Source: Hyphomicrobiales bacterium
Lineage (GTDB): Bacteria > Pseudomonadota > Alphaproteobacteria > Rhizobiales > Beijerinckiaceae
Length of the DNA: 34,472 bases
Reading direction: 5' to 3'
Assembly (NCBI GenBank): GCA_019237205.1
Contig: JAFAHO010000267.1
Coordinates: forward strand, 1 to 34,472
Part shown: positions 24,624 through 33,484 of the stretch, in pieces
Layout of the letters: each line of letters starts with the position of its first letter
Position numbering within the stretch: the stretch's first letter is position 1
Position numbers and translations under genes: made by a program
Notes under the pieces: generated by a model
The model's database searches: none
Told to the model about the DNA's origin: nothing
Seen by the model: the letters and a program-made list of their open reading frames with translations, nothing else

Positions 24624-26177
24624 ATGAGCGAGTTGAGGGCGCAAAGCGCAGCGAGCTGGCGGCGCGATTCCGGACCCAGGGCGGGTCGCTGGAGGATGAT
24701 CGCTCTCCTTGAGCGCCTGCGCCGCGCCGTGGCGGGCCCCGAAACGATCCCGAGCCACTCCGCCGCCATGGTGCGGCTCTTTGCCGAAATCAACCGAAGC
24801 GCCGCGCCGATGCTGGGACTGGTGGCGCTCGGGCTCTGCGCGATCACGCTCGCCTGGATTGGCGCGGGCGCACTCGCGACCTGGTCGGCCTTTATCGTCT
24901 GTGCGATCGCGCTCATCTACGTGCTTCCGATCGCCTTCCTGGACGGCGTCGAGAGCGAGAAGGCCGCAGGCGGATGGCGGCGTAAATTCGTTCTGGCGAC
25001 CGCCTTTTGCGGGGCCGCTTGGGCCTATCTCGTCCTTGCGCTGCTGCAGTCGCCCGACCCGAACGCGCAGGCCTTCGCCACGCTGGTCATGCTGCTCGTC
25101 TCGACCGTAATGTCGCTGCTTGCGGCGGCCATTCCAGCCGCCTTCGTCGCCGGCATGCTGCCGATGATTGTCGGGGTCGTCGTTCTTTACGTGGTCCGTC
25201 TGCACGCCAACGCGTTGCCTGCGGCGGCGCTGGCGGCCGGCGTCATTGGCTATTTCCTGGTCGTGGTTCAGAGGCTGCATGCGGCGGCGAAGCGCAACAT
25301 CTCGTTCCAGGAAGAGAAAGATTCGCTCATCGCCGAGCTCGAACAGGCCAAGCTCAATTCGGACGAGGCGCGCCGCCGGGCCGAAAGCGCCAATCTGGCC
25401 AAGTCACGGTTTCTGGCGACGATGAGCCACGAGCTGAGGACGCCTCTCAACGCCATCCTCGGCTTCTCGGAGGTGATGCAAGGGGAGCTGTTCGGACCGC
25501 ACGGCGTGCCGGCCTACAAGGAATACTCGAACGACATTCACGTGAGCGGCCAGCATCTCCTGATGCTGATCAACGAGATCCTCGACCTCTCTCGGGTGGA
25601 GGCCGGGCGCTACGAACTGAACGAAGAGCCAGTGTCGCTGCGGGAGGTGGTCGAGGACTGCTGTCGCCTCCTCGCGATGCGGGCGAAGAGCCGCAATCTC
25701 GCCGTCACCGAATCGCTCGAGCCGGAACTGCCGCTGATCTGGGCGGACGAGCGCGCGGTGCGCCAGGCGGCGCTCAACCTGCTCACCAACGCCATCAAGT
25801 TCACGCCTCCGGGCGGGTCTGTCGTCGTCAAGGTCGGCTGGACGCGCAACGGCGGACAGTATGTCTCGATCCGGGACACCGGGCCCGGCATTCCGCCTGA
25901 GGAGATCCCGGTCGTTCTCTCCTCGTTCGGTCGCGGCTCGCTCGCCCACAAGAACGCCGAGGAGGGAACGGGCCTTGGCCTGCCGATCGTCAAGGGCCTC
26001 ATCGAACTGCACGGCGGCCAGTTCCGCCTGATCTCGACGCTGCGGGAGGGCACGGAGGCGATCGTCATCTTTCCGCCGGAGCGGGTGATGGACCCGACCG
26101 AGCCGGCCCCGGAAACAGCGCAGCCGCGCAAGCCGCTCTTCGGCCGAAAACGGCCCCATCCCGCCGAGGCGGCGTGA
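24624..26177 (+). CDS. Membrane sensor histidine kinase (PleC/DivJ-like)
   Basis: About 517 residues. Six membrane helices (about 61-215) and a coiled-coil linker (about 225-258) precede a HisKA domain with the H-box SHELRTPLN (His near residue 269). The HATPase follows, with N-box NLLTNAIKFTPPGG, G1 RDTGPGIPPEE and G2 GTGLGLPIVKGL. The FGPHGVPAYKEYSNDI...HLLMLINEILDLSRVE stretch is typical of the alphaproteobacterial DivJ/PleC kinase group that feeds DivK and CtrA. There is no receiver domain or adjacent response regulator, so the partner is encoded elsewhere. The start is uncertain: GTG 24603, ATG 24624 or ATG 24696 (the last directly abutting GGAGG) are all in frame. Confidence 0.88.
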   Translation: MSELRAQSAASWRRDSGPRAGRWRMIALLERLRRAVAGPETIPSHSAAMVRLFAEINRSAAPMLGLVALGLCAITLAWIGAGALATWSAFIVCAIALIYVLPIAFLDGVESEKAAGGWRRKFVLATAFCGAAWAYLVLALLQSPDPNAQAFATLVMLLVSTVMSLLAAAIPAAFVAGMLPMIVGVVVLYVVRLHANALPAAALAAGVIGYFLVVVQRLHAAAKRNISFQEEKDSLIAELEQAKLNSDEARRRAESANLAKSRFLATMSHELRTPLNAILGFSEVMQGELFGPHGVPAYKEYSNDIHVSGQHLLMLINEILDLSRVEAGRYELNEEPVSLREVVEDCCRLLAMRAKSRNLAVTESLEPELPLIWADERAVRQAALNLLTNAIKFTPPGGSVVVKVGWTRNGGQYVSIRDTGPGIPPEEIPVVLSSFGRGSLAHKNAEEGTGLGLPIVKGLIELHGGQFRLISTLREGTEAIVIFPPERVMDPTEPAPETAQPRKPLFGRKRPHPAEAA

Positions 26178-26196
26178 GCGGCCGGATCGCCGCGCC

Positions 26197-26796
26197 TCAT
26201 GGGAGCGCCGCCTTGTCCCCGAAACCGGCGGCCTCGATCGCGAGGTGCGTCTTGTTCTGAAAGCTCGCGTCCTGGCCCTCGACCAAGAGGGGCGCGGCGT
26301 CCGCAACCGCTCGGCAAACGGCCTCGACCCAGCCCATGTCCGCCTTGGCGAAGTCGCTCAGCACGAAATTGTGCACGAGCGCCTTGTCGCCGGGATGGCC
26401 GATGCCGAGCCGCACGCGCCGGTAGTCGTTGCCGACATGGGCGGTGATCGAGCGCAGGCCGTTGTGGCCCGCGTTTCCGCCGCCGACCTTGACGCGGACC
26501 TTGGCGGGGGCGAGGTCGAGCTCATCGTGAATGACAACGAGCGCGCCCTCGTCGAGCTTGTGGAAGCGCAGGGCCTCGCCGACGCTGCGGCCGGAGTCAT
26601 TCATGAAGGTTTGCGGCGCGAGCAGGATCACGCGCTTCGATGCGATCACGCCTTCGGAGGCGAGACCGGAGAAGCGCGCCCGAAACGGCCCGACCCGATG
26701 CGCGCCGGCGATCGCCGCGAGCGCCATGAAGCCGATGTTGTGGCGGTTGCGTGCGTGGCGCTGGCCCGGATTGCCGAGTCCTGCGATGACGAGCAT
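26197..26796 (-). CDS. pth: Peptidyl-tRNA hydrolase
   Basis: 199 residues. Pth recycles peptidyl-tRNA that drops off ribosomes. Motifs: GLGNPG at the start, the catalytic His19 in [16 protein letters not shown] with the substrate-binding Asn, HDELDLAP with the Asp that assists His, and [13 protein letters not shown]. The usual Tyr before RHN (as in GPEYAGTRHN) is His14 here, a mild departure. It is downstream of rplY on the same strand, with an 89-bp gap, the standard pairing in proteobacteria. Confidence 0.96.
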   Translation of the reverse strand: MLVIAGLGNPGQRHARNRHNIGFMALAAIAGAHRVGPFRARFSGLASEGVIASKRVILLAPQTFMNDSGRSVGEALRFHKLDEGALVVIHDELDLAPAKVRVKVGGGNAGHNGLRSITAHVGNDYRRVRLGIGHPGDKALVHNFVLSDFAKADMGWVEAVCRAVADAAPLLVEGQDASFQNKTHLAIEAAGFGDKAALP

Positions 26797-26849
26797 GGGG
26801 CCCCCGATCGTTCCGCTCGCCGCGGGCCGCGGGCGGCGAAGCCGCCGAA

Positions 26850-26880
26850 CCCTCTCCCGGCGGACCGGGAGGGGCTTTTT
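26850..26880 (+). terminator. GC-rich stem-loop with T5 tail between rplY and pth
   Basis: A roughly 10-bp stem (CCTCTCCCGG with CCGGGAGGGG) and a short loop are followed by CTTTTT at 26875-26880. It points along the plus strand, opposite to rplY and pth. A second short hairpin (26832-26846) lies next to it. It might block antisense transcripts entering rplY, or act as a processing hairpin in the rplY-pth message. Confidence 0.35.
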
Positions 26881-26885
26881 CGGCC

Positions 26886-27614
26886 TTACTTCTTCGCGGC
26901 GGGCTTGGCGGCTGCGGCTGTAGCTGGCGCGGCGGGAGCGGCGGCTGCTCCCTTGGCCGGGGCGGCCGCCTTGGCGTCGGCGGCGGCTGCGGGCGCTGCG
27001 GCGGCCGTTGCGACCGGGGCCGCGGCGACGGGCGTCTCTTCGATCATGACCGTTGGCGGGACGATGGTCACGACCGTCTGATCGGCCTTCGAGCTGACCG
27101 GCCTGCAGCCTTCCGGCAGCTTGAGGTCCGAGACATGCACCGAGCCGTGAAAGTCGAGGCCGGTGAGGTCGATCGTTAGCGACTCTGGAATGCCGTCCGC
27201 CGGCGCCATCACTTCGACCGTGTGCAGCACGAGGTTCAAGGCGCCGCCCTTCTTCAAACCAGGCGAGGCCTCCCTGTTCTCGACGTGCACCGGCACGCCG
27301 ATGCGCACGCGCGAGCCCGGGGTCAGGCGGAAAAAGTCGACATGCACGGGCCGGTCGGTTACGACGTCGAGCTGGTAGTCGCGCGGGAGCACTCGCTCTT
27401 TGCGCCCTTCCACCTCGAGCTCGAAGATCGAAGTGAGAAAGTGGCCGGCGTAGATGAGCTTGTTGATGTCCCTGAAGTCGACCGAGATCGGTTCGGGCTT
27501 TATGCCGCCGCCATAGATGACGGCGGGAACGCGGCCTTCGCGACGAACGGAGCGGGCGGCCCCCTTGCCTGTCCCGCTGCGCGTCACGGCCGCGAGTTGC
27601 TTGATCGCTGCCAT
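26886..27614 (-). CDS. rplY: 50S ribosomal protein L25 (Ctc form)
   Basis: 242 residues, two-domain L25/Ctc. It binds 5S rRNA. The N-terminal domain has the [20 protein letters not shown] motif, and the beta-rich C-terminal domain follows ([22 protein letters not shown] and [17 protein letters not shown]). About the last 45 residues are an Ala/Pro/Lys tail ending KPAAKK, common in alphaproteobacterial L25. The ATG at 27614 has AAGGA about 7 nt upstream on the coding strand; longer frames upstream have no conserved sequence. It is the first gene before pth and is divergent from the MntP-like gene. Confidence 0.95.
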   Translation of the reverse strand: MAAIKQLAAVTRSGTGKGAARSVRREGRVPAVIYGGGIKPEPISVDFRDINKLIYAGHFLTSIFELEVEGRKERVLPRDYQLDVVTDRPVHVDFFRLTPGSRVRIGVPVHVENREASPGLKKGGALNLVLHTVEVMAPADGIPESLTIDLTGLDFHGSVHVSDLKLPEGCRPVSSKADQTVVTIVPPTVMIEETPVAAAPVATAAAAPAAAADAKAAAPAKGAAAAPAAPATAAAAKPAAKK

Positions 27615-27776
27615 GAGGATGTCCTTACGTTGCTCGCGCCTTTGCCTCCAGGGGTGTCGGATGTCGGCGCGAAGCGCAGGCTTATAGGGGAGGAGGGCAG
27701 GCGGGGCAAGAGACCTTGACACTCGGCGTTGCGCCGTCAGACTGTCCCAATTTCGTCGAATTGGACTGAAGGGTCA

Positions 27777-28286
27777 ATGACCGGCCTGATCGTGTCTCAC
27801 GTCTTCTATGGTCTGGACAGCTTCATCTTTTGCCTCGGGCTCGGGCCGTTCTGCTGGTCTCGGCGTAGTTGGCTCTTCATGGCGTCGGCCTTCGGCGTCG
27901 CCGACGGAGTAGGCGCTCTCCTCGGAAGCCAACTCATCGCCCTTTGGCCGGATTGTTCCCTCGCGTCCGCAATCGGCGCTCCCGCGGTGGCGGCCTACGG
28001 CTTTCTCGTCCTTATTGCGACGGCCAGGGTCCGCTCGATTGTCACAAGCCGCATTTCGCTAGCGTGCCTGCCAATTCTGTTCAGCCTGGACAATCTGGCG
28101 GCCGCGGCTTCGACAGGACATACGCCCGCGGGAGCGGAAGTCGCCGCGACAACTATCACGACTGCGAGTTTGGCGTTCCTTGGATGCGGCCTCGGCACGG
28201 CGCTCATCCGCGGCTGGCCGGCCTTGAGAGGCGCTCTTCCTGGCGGGGCGGCGATCGTTGCGGCCGCAATCATGATCGTCAGCTGA
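27777..28286 (+). CDS. MntP-like membrane protein
   Basis: 169 residues with about six membrane segments. The two halves look like a duplicated unit: YGLDSFIF (Asp14) in the first helix and FSLDNLAAA (Asp105) in the fourth, each with a membrane-embedded Asp, plus a Gly-rich FGVADGVGALLG. This pattern resembles the MntP/YtaF superfamily of manganese exporters and LysE-like proteins, but similarity is by pattern only, so the metal is not assigned. GAAGGG just upstream supports the ATG at 27777. It precedes the quinoprotein gene by 60 nt and is divergent from rplY. Confidence 0.55.
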   Translation: MTGLIVSHVFYGLDSFIFCLGLGPFCWSRRSWLFMASAFGVADGVGALLGSQLIALWPDCSLASAIGAPAVAAYGFLVLIATARVRSIVTSRISLACLPILFSLDNLAAAASTGHTPAGAEVAATTITTASLAFLGCGLGTALIRGWPALRGALPGGAAIVAAAIMIVS

Positions 28287-28346
28287 CGGCATTGTTTCGT
28301 CCGAGCGCCGCCGCGCGCCCGGAGTTGTCATAAAAGAGCGACACCC

Positions 28347-30590
28347 ATGCCCGTCGACATACTCACCAATCGATACTCTCCAAGCCGCGCCGGGGTGAAC
28401 GATCGGGAAGCGACGCTGATGAAGAGGCGGATCGATCCCGCCGGCTTCGGCAAGCTCTTTGCCAGGACAGTCGACGGCGACCTTTACGCCCAACCTCTCA
28501 TCGTGAGCGATCTCACCATCGCGGGACGCAAGCGCAACGTCGTTTACCTCGCAACCTCCCGGAATTGGGTTTATGCCTACGATGCGGACGATCCGCTCGA
28601 CTACCTGCCGCTATGGACTCGGCAGCTCGGTCAGGCGGTTCCGCGCGACGCGATCGAGAAGGGATATCTCAACTTTGGCGGAGAGGTGGGCATCACCAGC
28701 ACGCCGGCGATCGATCGTGCCGGGGCAGGAGGCACGATCTTCGTAGCGACCAAGACGATGGAGGGCGACCGCGACAGGCCGTCATTTGCCTATCGACTCC
28801 ACGCGATGGACATCTTGACGGGCGAAGATCGGGCCCCGGCTACCCCGATAGAAGCGGCGCTCAAGGACCGTCCGAACGTCCGATTCGATGCGCGGCTGAA
28901 TCTCAACAGGCCCGGGCTGCTGCTGCAGGACAACGTCGTCTATCTCGCCTTCGGATCGCATGACGACACGGGAGACTATTTCGGCTGGATTTTGGCCTAC
29001 GACGCCGCGACGCTCGCTCAGATCGCAGCCTACGCCACAGCGCCGGAGTGGGGCGAGGGCGGCGTCTGGCAGTCTGGCACGGGTCTAGCCGCGGACGCCG
29101 ACGGCTGCGTCTACGCGGTTGTCGGCAACGGGCGAAGCCCTGAAGAAAACCTCGAGAAACGGCGACCGCCGCTGAAGGCGCCGCCGCGGGTGGAAGCGCC
29201 CGTCTACGGCAATGCGATACTGAAGCTGAAGCTCGACCGCGACGCGGGCGTCTTGCGCGTCGCCGATTGGTTCACTGCATCCGACGTATTCGACCTCAAC
29301 CAAGTCGACAATGACTTCATCGGCGGGCCCGTCCTCTTCGAGCGGCCCGGGCCGCGGGGAACCGTCGAGCGCTATGTTCTCGGCGGCGGCAAGGACGGCA
29401 AGTTCTATCTCGCCGACCGCGACAACATGGGAAAATGGACCCCGAAGGGGGACACGTCGATCCTGCAAGCCGATCAGTTCTGCACATTCCATATTCACGG
29501 CGCGCCGGTCGTTTGGCATAAGTCCGACCGCGATATTCGCGCCTTCGTGTGGAGCGAGAAAGACGCGCTGAAGGCCTTCCGGCTCAAAGGCCGGCGCTTC
29601 GAGACGACCCCACAGTCGATGAGCGAATACCGGCTGCCGACCAACGAGCTCCGCATGCCGGGCGGCATCCTGACCCTCTCGTGGGACGGCAAGCGTCCCA
29701 ACACGGCTGTGCTGTGGGCCGTTCATTCGACGCGTGAGGACGCCATGAACAAGACTGTGGCGGGAACCCTGCGCGCTTACGATCCGCTCGACCTTACGGA
29801 TGAGCTCTGGAACAGCGACATGGACGCCGCGGAGGCGGACAAGCTGGGCAACCTTGCGAAATTCTCGCCGCCGGTGGTCGCAAACGGCAAGGTTTATGTC
29901 GGCACGTTTTCTCGCGAACTCGTCGTCTACGGCCTGCTCGGAAAGGGACGGCGTCGGTACGATCTCGGCATTTTCGAGCTTCGCAACATCGGCGCCGACG
30001 TCATCAAGTCCGGCCGCCGCGCGGGGGGACGCTACGAACTGCGCATGACCGGCGCCGGCATCGGCACGCCGGACGAGGGTTTTCTGTTCGCCAATGTCGA
30101 CCGCGACCCGAAGGACGGCGTGATCACGATAGTGGCGCGCGTCGACGGCATCAACGCATCCGTGCATCCGGAAGCAAGGGCCGGGCTCATCATGCGAAGG
30201 GGCTTCGACAAGGAGGAAGGGTTCGCGGCCCTGGTCGTGTCGAAGGAAGGCAAGGCGACGTTTCTCTGCCGCGAACAACCCCCTGCCGCTTCGCCCGCCT
30301 TGCCCACCCGACAGACAGACGCGCCAAGAGCGTTGACCTTTCCGATCGCGCTGAGACTGATGATCAAGGGGGCTGACGGCCTGCCAGGATCGGTTCAAGT
30401 GACGGCCGAGACTTCCGGCTCCGTCGCAGGACCGTTCCAGGCCGTCGGCGAACCGGCCCAACTGCGTCTCGACGTCGATGAGAGCATCGACCTCAAGGTT
30501 GGACTTTGCGCGACCGCGCAAACGGCCGGGCCAATCACGGAATCGGCGCTCCCGGCCTGGGTGCGGTTTTCGAAAGTCGTCGTCGCCTAG
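28347..30590 (+). CDS. PQQ-repeat (quinoprotein-like) beta-propeller protein with C-terminal lectin-like domain
   Basis: 747 residues. The N-terminal 530 or so residues have the quinoprotein-like propeller pattern: an NRYSPSRAGVNDREATL opening, GDLYAQPLIVSDLTI, VVYLATSRNWVYAYDADD, repeated VYLA/VYAV blades and VVANGKVYVGTFSRELVVYGL. Residues from about 538 form a beta-sandwich like the concanavalin-A or 'regulation of enolase' domain (RYELRMTGAGI, GVITIVARVDG, ARAGLIMRRGF). Related proteins are usually secreted, yet no signal peptide is present: the propeller begins at residue 8 and a TGA at 28284 closes the frame upstream. No alcohol dehydrogenase active-site signature was recognised. It converges on the S10-S53 protease gene, with 35 nt between the stops. 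Confidence 0.75.
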   Translation: MPVDILTNRYSPSRAGVNDREATLMKRRIDPAGFGKLFARTVDGDLYAQPLIVSDLTIAGRKRNVVYLATSRNWVYAYDADDPLDYLPLWTRQLGQAVPRDAIEKGYLNFGGEVGITSTPAIDRAGAGGTIFVATKTMEGDRDRPSFAYRLHAMDILTGEDRAPATPIEAALKDRPNVRFDARLNLNRPGLLLQDNVVYLAFGSHDDTGDYFGWILAYDAATLAQIAAYATAPEWGEGGVWQSGTGLAADADGCVYAVVGNGRSPEENLEKRRPPLKAPPRVEAPVYGNAILKLKLDRDAGVLRVADWFTASDVFDLNQVDNDFIGGPVLFERPGPRGTVERYVLGGGKDGKFYLADRDNMGKWTPKGDTSILQADQFCTFHIHGAPVVWHKSDRDIRAFVWSEKDALKAFRLKGRRFETTPQSMSEYRLPTNELRMPGGILTLSWDGKRPNTAVLWAVHSTREDAMNKTVAGTLRAYDPLDLTDELWNSDMDAAEADKLGNLAKFSPPVVANGKVYVGTFSRELVVYGLLGKGRRRYDLGIFELRNIGADVIKSGRRAGGRYELRMTGAGIGTPDEGFLFANVDRDPKDGVITIVARVDGINASVHPEARAGLIMRRGFDKEEGFAALVVSKEGKATFLCREQPPAASPALPTRQTDAPRALTFPIALRLMIKGADGLPGSVQVTAETSGSVAGPFQAVGEPAQLRLDVDESIDLKVGLCATAQTAGPITESALPAWVRFSKVVVA

Positions 30591-30625
30591 GCGTTGTCGC
30601 CGCTCCTCACGGTCCTTGACGCTGC

Positions 30626-33484
30626 CTATCCCTCCGCGCGAGCTCGGTTGCGTCTGCGCGCGACGTGCTTCGGCCGCTCGGACCGATGCTGCTCCGTACG
30701 ACGCGCGTCTTCTGCCTGGGCCGCCGGCTTGCCGGCGGGAGCGGCGGACTGGGCGTTGAACAGCGCCGCGAGTTTGACCCCGATCGGCGACCCAAGTCCG
30801 CTGCAGGGATCAGGGCCGGGCATGGCGCGGTAAAAGCCGTTGTCGCCCGTGACGATGTCGGTGAAGCTGGTCTGGTTCAGCCAGAGCTGCGGCGTAATCA
30901 GCCGCTGCGGCGTCGCCGAGCTCAGCTTGCGTCCGAAAGCCGCGAACAATCCAGCATAGAGCGGTGCGACCGCGCTCGTGCCTCCGAACGACAACGCCTG
31001 GCCGTGGACGACGATGTTATAGCCGGTGTTCGGGTCGGCGTTGGCCGAGACGTCGGGAACCATGCGGCCTGGCCCGTGCGGCGCGCCCGCCTGCCAGAGC
31101 GGCATCGGCACGAAGATCGTCGAGAAGCCGCCGCCGGTCCCGTTGCCGTTGGCGTTGCCGGGATCGTCGTTCCACGCGGTTTCCTCGCCTCCGCCATGCG
31201 GCTTCATCGTGCCGCCGCAGCCGATGACGAACGGCGATGACGAGGGTAGATCGACGTTGGCGGGAGTGGGTCCGCCGTCGCTGGAATCGTTGTCGCCTGC
31301 GGCGGCGAAGACGGACATGCCGGCCTTAGCCGCAGCCTGCGCAGCGGCGTTGAGCTTGCCGGCGTAGTCGACCCCGGCCTGAGACCCGGCGGCCTGCCAG
31401 TTGGCCTCATCCGAGCCCCAGGAGATCGAGCAGACGTCGCATCCGTCCGCCGCGGACGCAGCGATGGCGAGCGCCATCGAGCCCCAGTCGTTTGGGTCAG
31501 CCCAATAGACGCGGATGGCCGCCGCGGCGCCCGTCGCGACGCTATAGGCGGCGGCGGCGACTTCGATGTCGAGCGCGACCTCGCCGTCCGAATTAATGGA
31601 CGGATCGCCGCCAGGGTCGGGATTGTTGACGCCGGCGCCGATCGGCACGTCGACGATCGTGGGTTTGGGAAGCGCGGCCTTGGCGAAATAGGCGTCGATG
31701 TCGGACTGGACCCAGCCGCCGCCCAATTCGATGATTCCGATCACGCCGCCGCCCGCGAGGCCCTTCGGCCACGAATAGGCTGCGCAGAGGGCGGCGACGT
31801 CCCAGGTCTCAGCCCCCGCCAGCGAGGGCCGGATGGCGCCCGAGCCCCGAAGGATAAAATAGGGACGGATCGGATTGCGGACAGTGCGCGGCATCGCCAG
31901 GACGCGGCGCGCACGCGCAGCGACCATGGCGCCCGACGCATCGTACATCGCGGCGAGGTCGGCCTTGAGCGCGGTGCGCGAATTGCCGTCCAGATAGATC
32001 ATGTGGCCGGAGGGATAGTTGCGGATTGTCAGATTGGCGCGCGCCTTCGGGTCCTTCAGCGGCATCGCGTCCAAGGTCAGTTTGGTCTGATAGAACGGCG
32101 TGACGGCGTCGAAATAGCCGTTCGCCGAAAGCACGAGCAGATCGGGATTGGCGGCCATTGTCGCGGCGAGGTCGCCCGCCGTGTAAAGGGTGGGGTTGCC
32201 CTGGCCGTCCGGCGTCTGGATCGCGCCGGCCGGGTCCTTGTGGCGGAAATCCCAGAACTGGAACGCCTGGTCGTTGAGGTCGACGAAATTCGAGAGCGCG
32301 GTAAACAAGAGCTCGGTGTTGAGGTAGTTGTTCCACATCGCGGTGTAGACGCCGCTGACGGCGGCCATGGTTGGATCGTTCATGCCGCCGTCGGGCAAAA
32401 CGACGGCTGCGATGCCGGTGTCGATGCCCTTCACGCGCCCGTCATAGGATCCCAGCGCGAGGCCTTGATCCTGCAGCAGGGTGATGAGGAACGCCGAATG
32501 TCCGAGCCGGTCGGAGGTCTCGACATTGAGGCCCCAGGCGGTGAGCACATTCGCCGGCAGGCCGAGATACTGGCTCAGCGTCTGAACCGTCGCGGGGTCG
32601 GCCTGCGGAAAGGCGGCGAGCGCTTGCGCGTAGGGTCCCGTCGAGAATTGCGTCACTGTATCCATGAAAGTCGGCAGATCCGCCGGCGGCGGATTGAGGC
32701 CTGTCTTCTGATGATACCAGGCGTCCGCGGCGTACGTCGGCATGAGCCCGGGCGCATTGCTGAAGTTCGCCGGATAGTCGAGAACGCTCGACTGCAGGGT
32801 GACGCCATTGAGGTCGATTCCGTCCTCGTGCAGCATCCAGGCGAGCACGCAGCTGCGCGCCGTGCCATAGGATTCGCCGAACAGGAATTTCGGCGAGTTC
32901 CAGCGGTTGTTGGCGGTGAGGTACCGCTTGATGAATTGCTTGATGGACAGCGCGTCCTGATCGACGCCCCAGAAGTCGCGGTTCTTGAACGGCGCGATCG
33001 CCGCCGAATAGCCCGTCCCTGCCGGATTGATGTAGACGAGGTCGCTGCGATCGATCAGGCTGTCGGGATTGTCCTCCATCGTATAGGGCGGAGGCGGGGT
33101 GAAGCCCGGCATGTTCGTCTTGATGCGGCGCGGCGCAAACGAGCCGAGCATGAGGAACACGGCGGACGATCCGGGACCGCCGTTGTAGAAGAACGTCACC
33201 GGGCGCGTCGACGGCGCCGCGCCGTCGGCGGTGAAGGCGACATAGAAGAATTTCGCTGCGGGTTTCGAGCTCGACGGATCGACCGCGACGAGATGGCCCG
33301 CAGTCGCGGTATAGGGGATCGGAACGCCGCCGATCGTCACGGTGTGATGGGTGATCGCGGCGGCCTCGGCGACGTCCGTGATCGAATCGTCGGGGCCGGA
33401 GCCGTAGGCGGTGGTGTCGAGAAGCGGTTGATCGGCGGCTGCGGGCTGACCGAATCCGGCGTGGGCCACAATCGCATTGGCCAT
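30626..33484 (-). CDS. Fused serine carboxypeptidase (S10) / sedolisin (S53) double protease
   Basis: 952 residues carrying two complete serine peptidases. Residues about 40-515 are an S10 carboxypeptidase: NGGPGSS (101-107, oxyanion), GESYG (nucleophile Ser205), NGYFDAVTP (Asp459) and SGH (His494). A short basic linker (about 521-545) leads to an S53 sedolisin/kumamolisin domain (about 545-912) with Glu635 and Asp639 in GEVALDIEV, Asp731 in AAGDN, nucleophile Ser837 in GGTSAVAP, and the C-terminal calcium site (DIVTG near 876 and DPCSGLGSP near 892). Both triads are intact. The S53 pro-domain is absent, no signal peptide is seen, and the C-terminus is Arg-rich. GGGAGG upstream supports the ATG. 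Both families usually work at acid pH. The arrangement is unusual. Confidence 0.9.
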   Translation of the reverse strand: MANAIVAHAGFGQPAAADQPLLDTTAYGSGPDDSITDVAEAAAITHHTVTIGGVPIPYTATAGHLVAVDPSSSKPAAKFFYVAFTADGAAPSTRPVTFFYNGGPGSSAVFLMLGSFAPRRIKTNMPGFTPPPPYTMEDNPDSLIDRSDLVYINPAGTGYSAAIAPFKNRDFWGVDQDALSIKQFIKRYLTANNRWNSPKFLFGESYGTARSCVLAWMLHEDGIDLNGVTLQSSVLDYPANFSNAPGLMPTYAADAWYHQKTGLNPPPADLPTFMDTVTQFSTGPYAQALAAFPQADPATVQTLSQYLGLPANVLTAWGLNVETSDRLGHSAFLITLLQDQGLALGSYDGRVKGIDTGIAAVVLPDGGMNDPTMAAVSGVYTAMWNNYLNTELLFTALSNFVDLNDQAFQFWDFRHKDPAGAIQTPDGQGNPTLYTAGDLAATMAANPDLLVLSANGYFDAVTPFYQTKLTLDAMPLKDPKARANLTIRNYPSGHMIYLDGNSRTALKADLAAMYDASGAMVAARARRVLAMPRTVRNPIRPYFILRGSGAIRPSLAGAETWDVAALCAAYSWPKGLAGGGVIGIIELGGGWVQSDIDAYFAKAALPKPTIVDVPIGAGVNNPDPGGDPSINSDGEVALDIEVAAAAYSVATGAAAAIRVYWADPNDWGSMALAIAASAADGCDVCSISWGSDEANWQAAGSQAGVDYAGKLNAAAQAAAKAGMSVFAAAGDNDSSDGGPTPANVDLPSSSPFVIGCGGTMKPHGGGEETAWNDDPGNANGNGTGGGFSTIFVPMPLWQAGAPHGPGRMVPDVSANADPNTGYNIVVHGQALSFGGTSAVAPLYAGLFAAFGRKLSSATPQRLITPQLWLNQTSFTDIVTGDNGFYRAMPGPDPCSGLGSPIGVKLAALFNAQSAAPAGKPAAQAEDARRTEQHRSERPKHVARRRNRARAEG

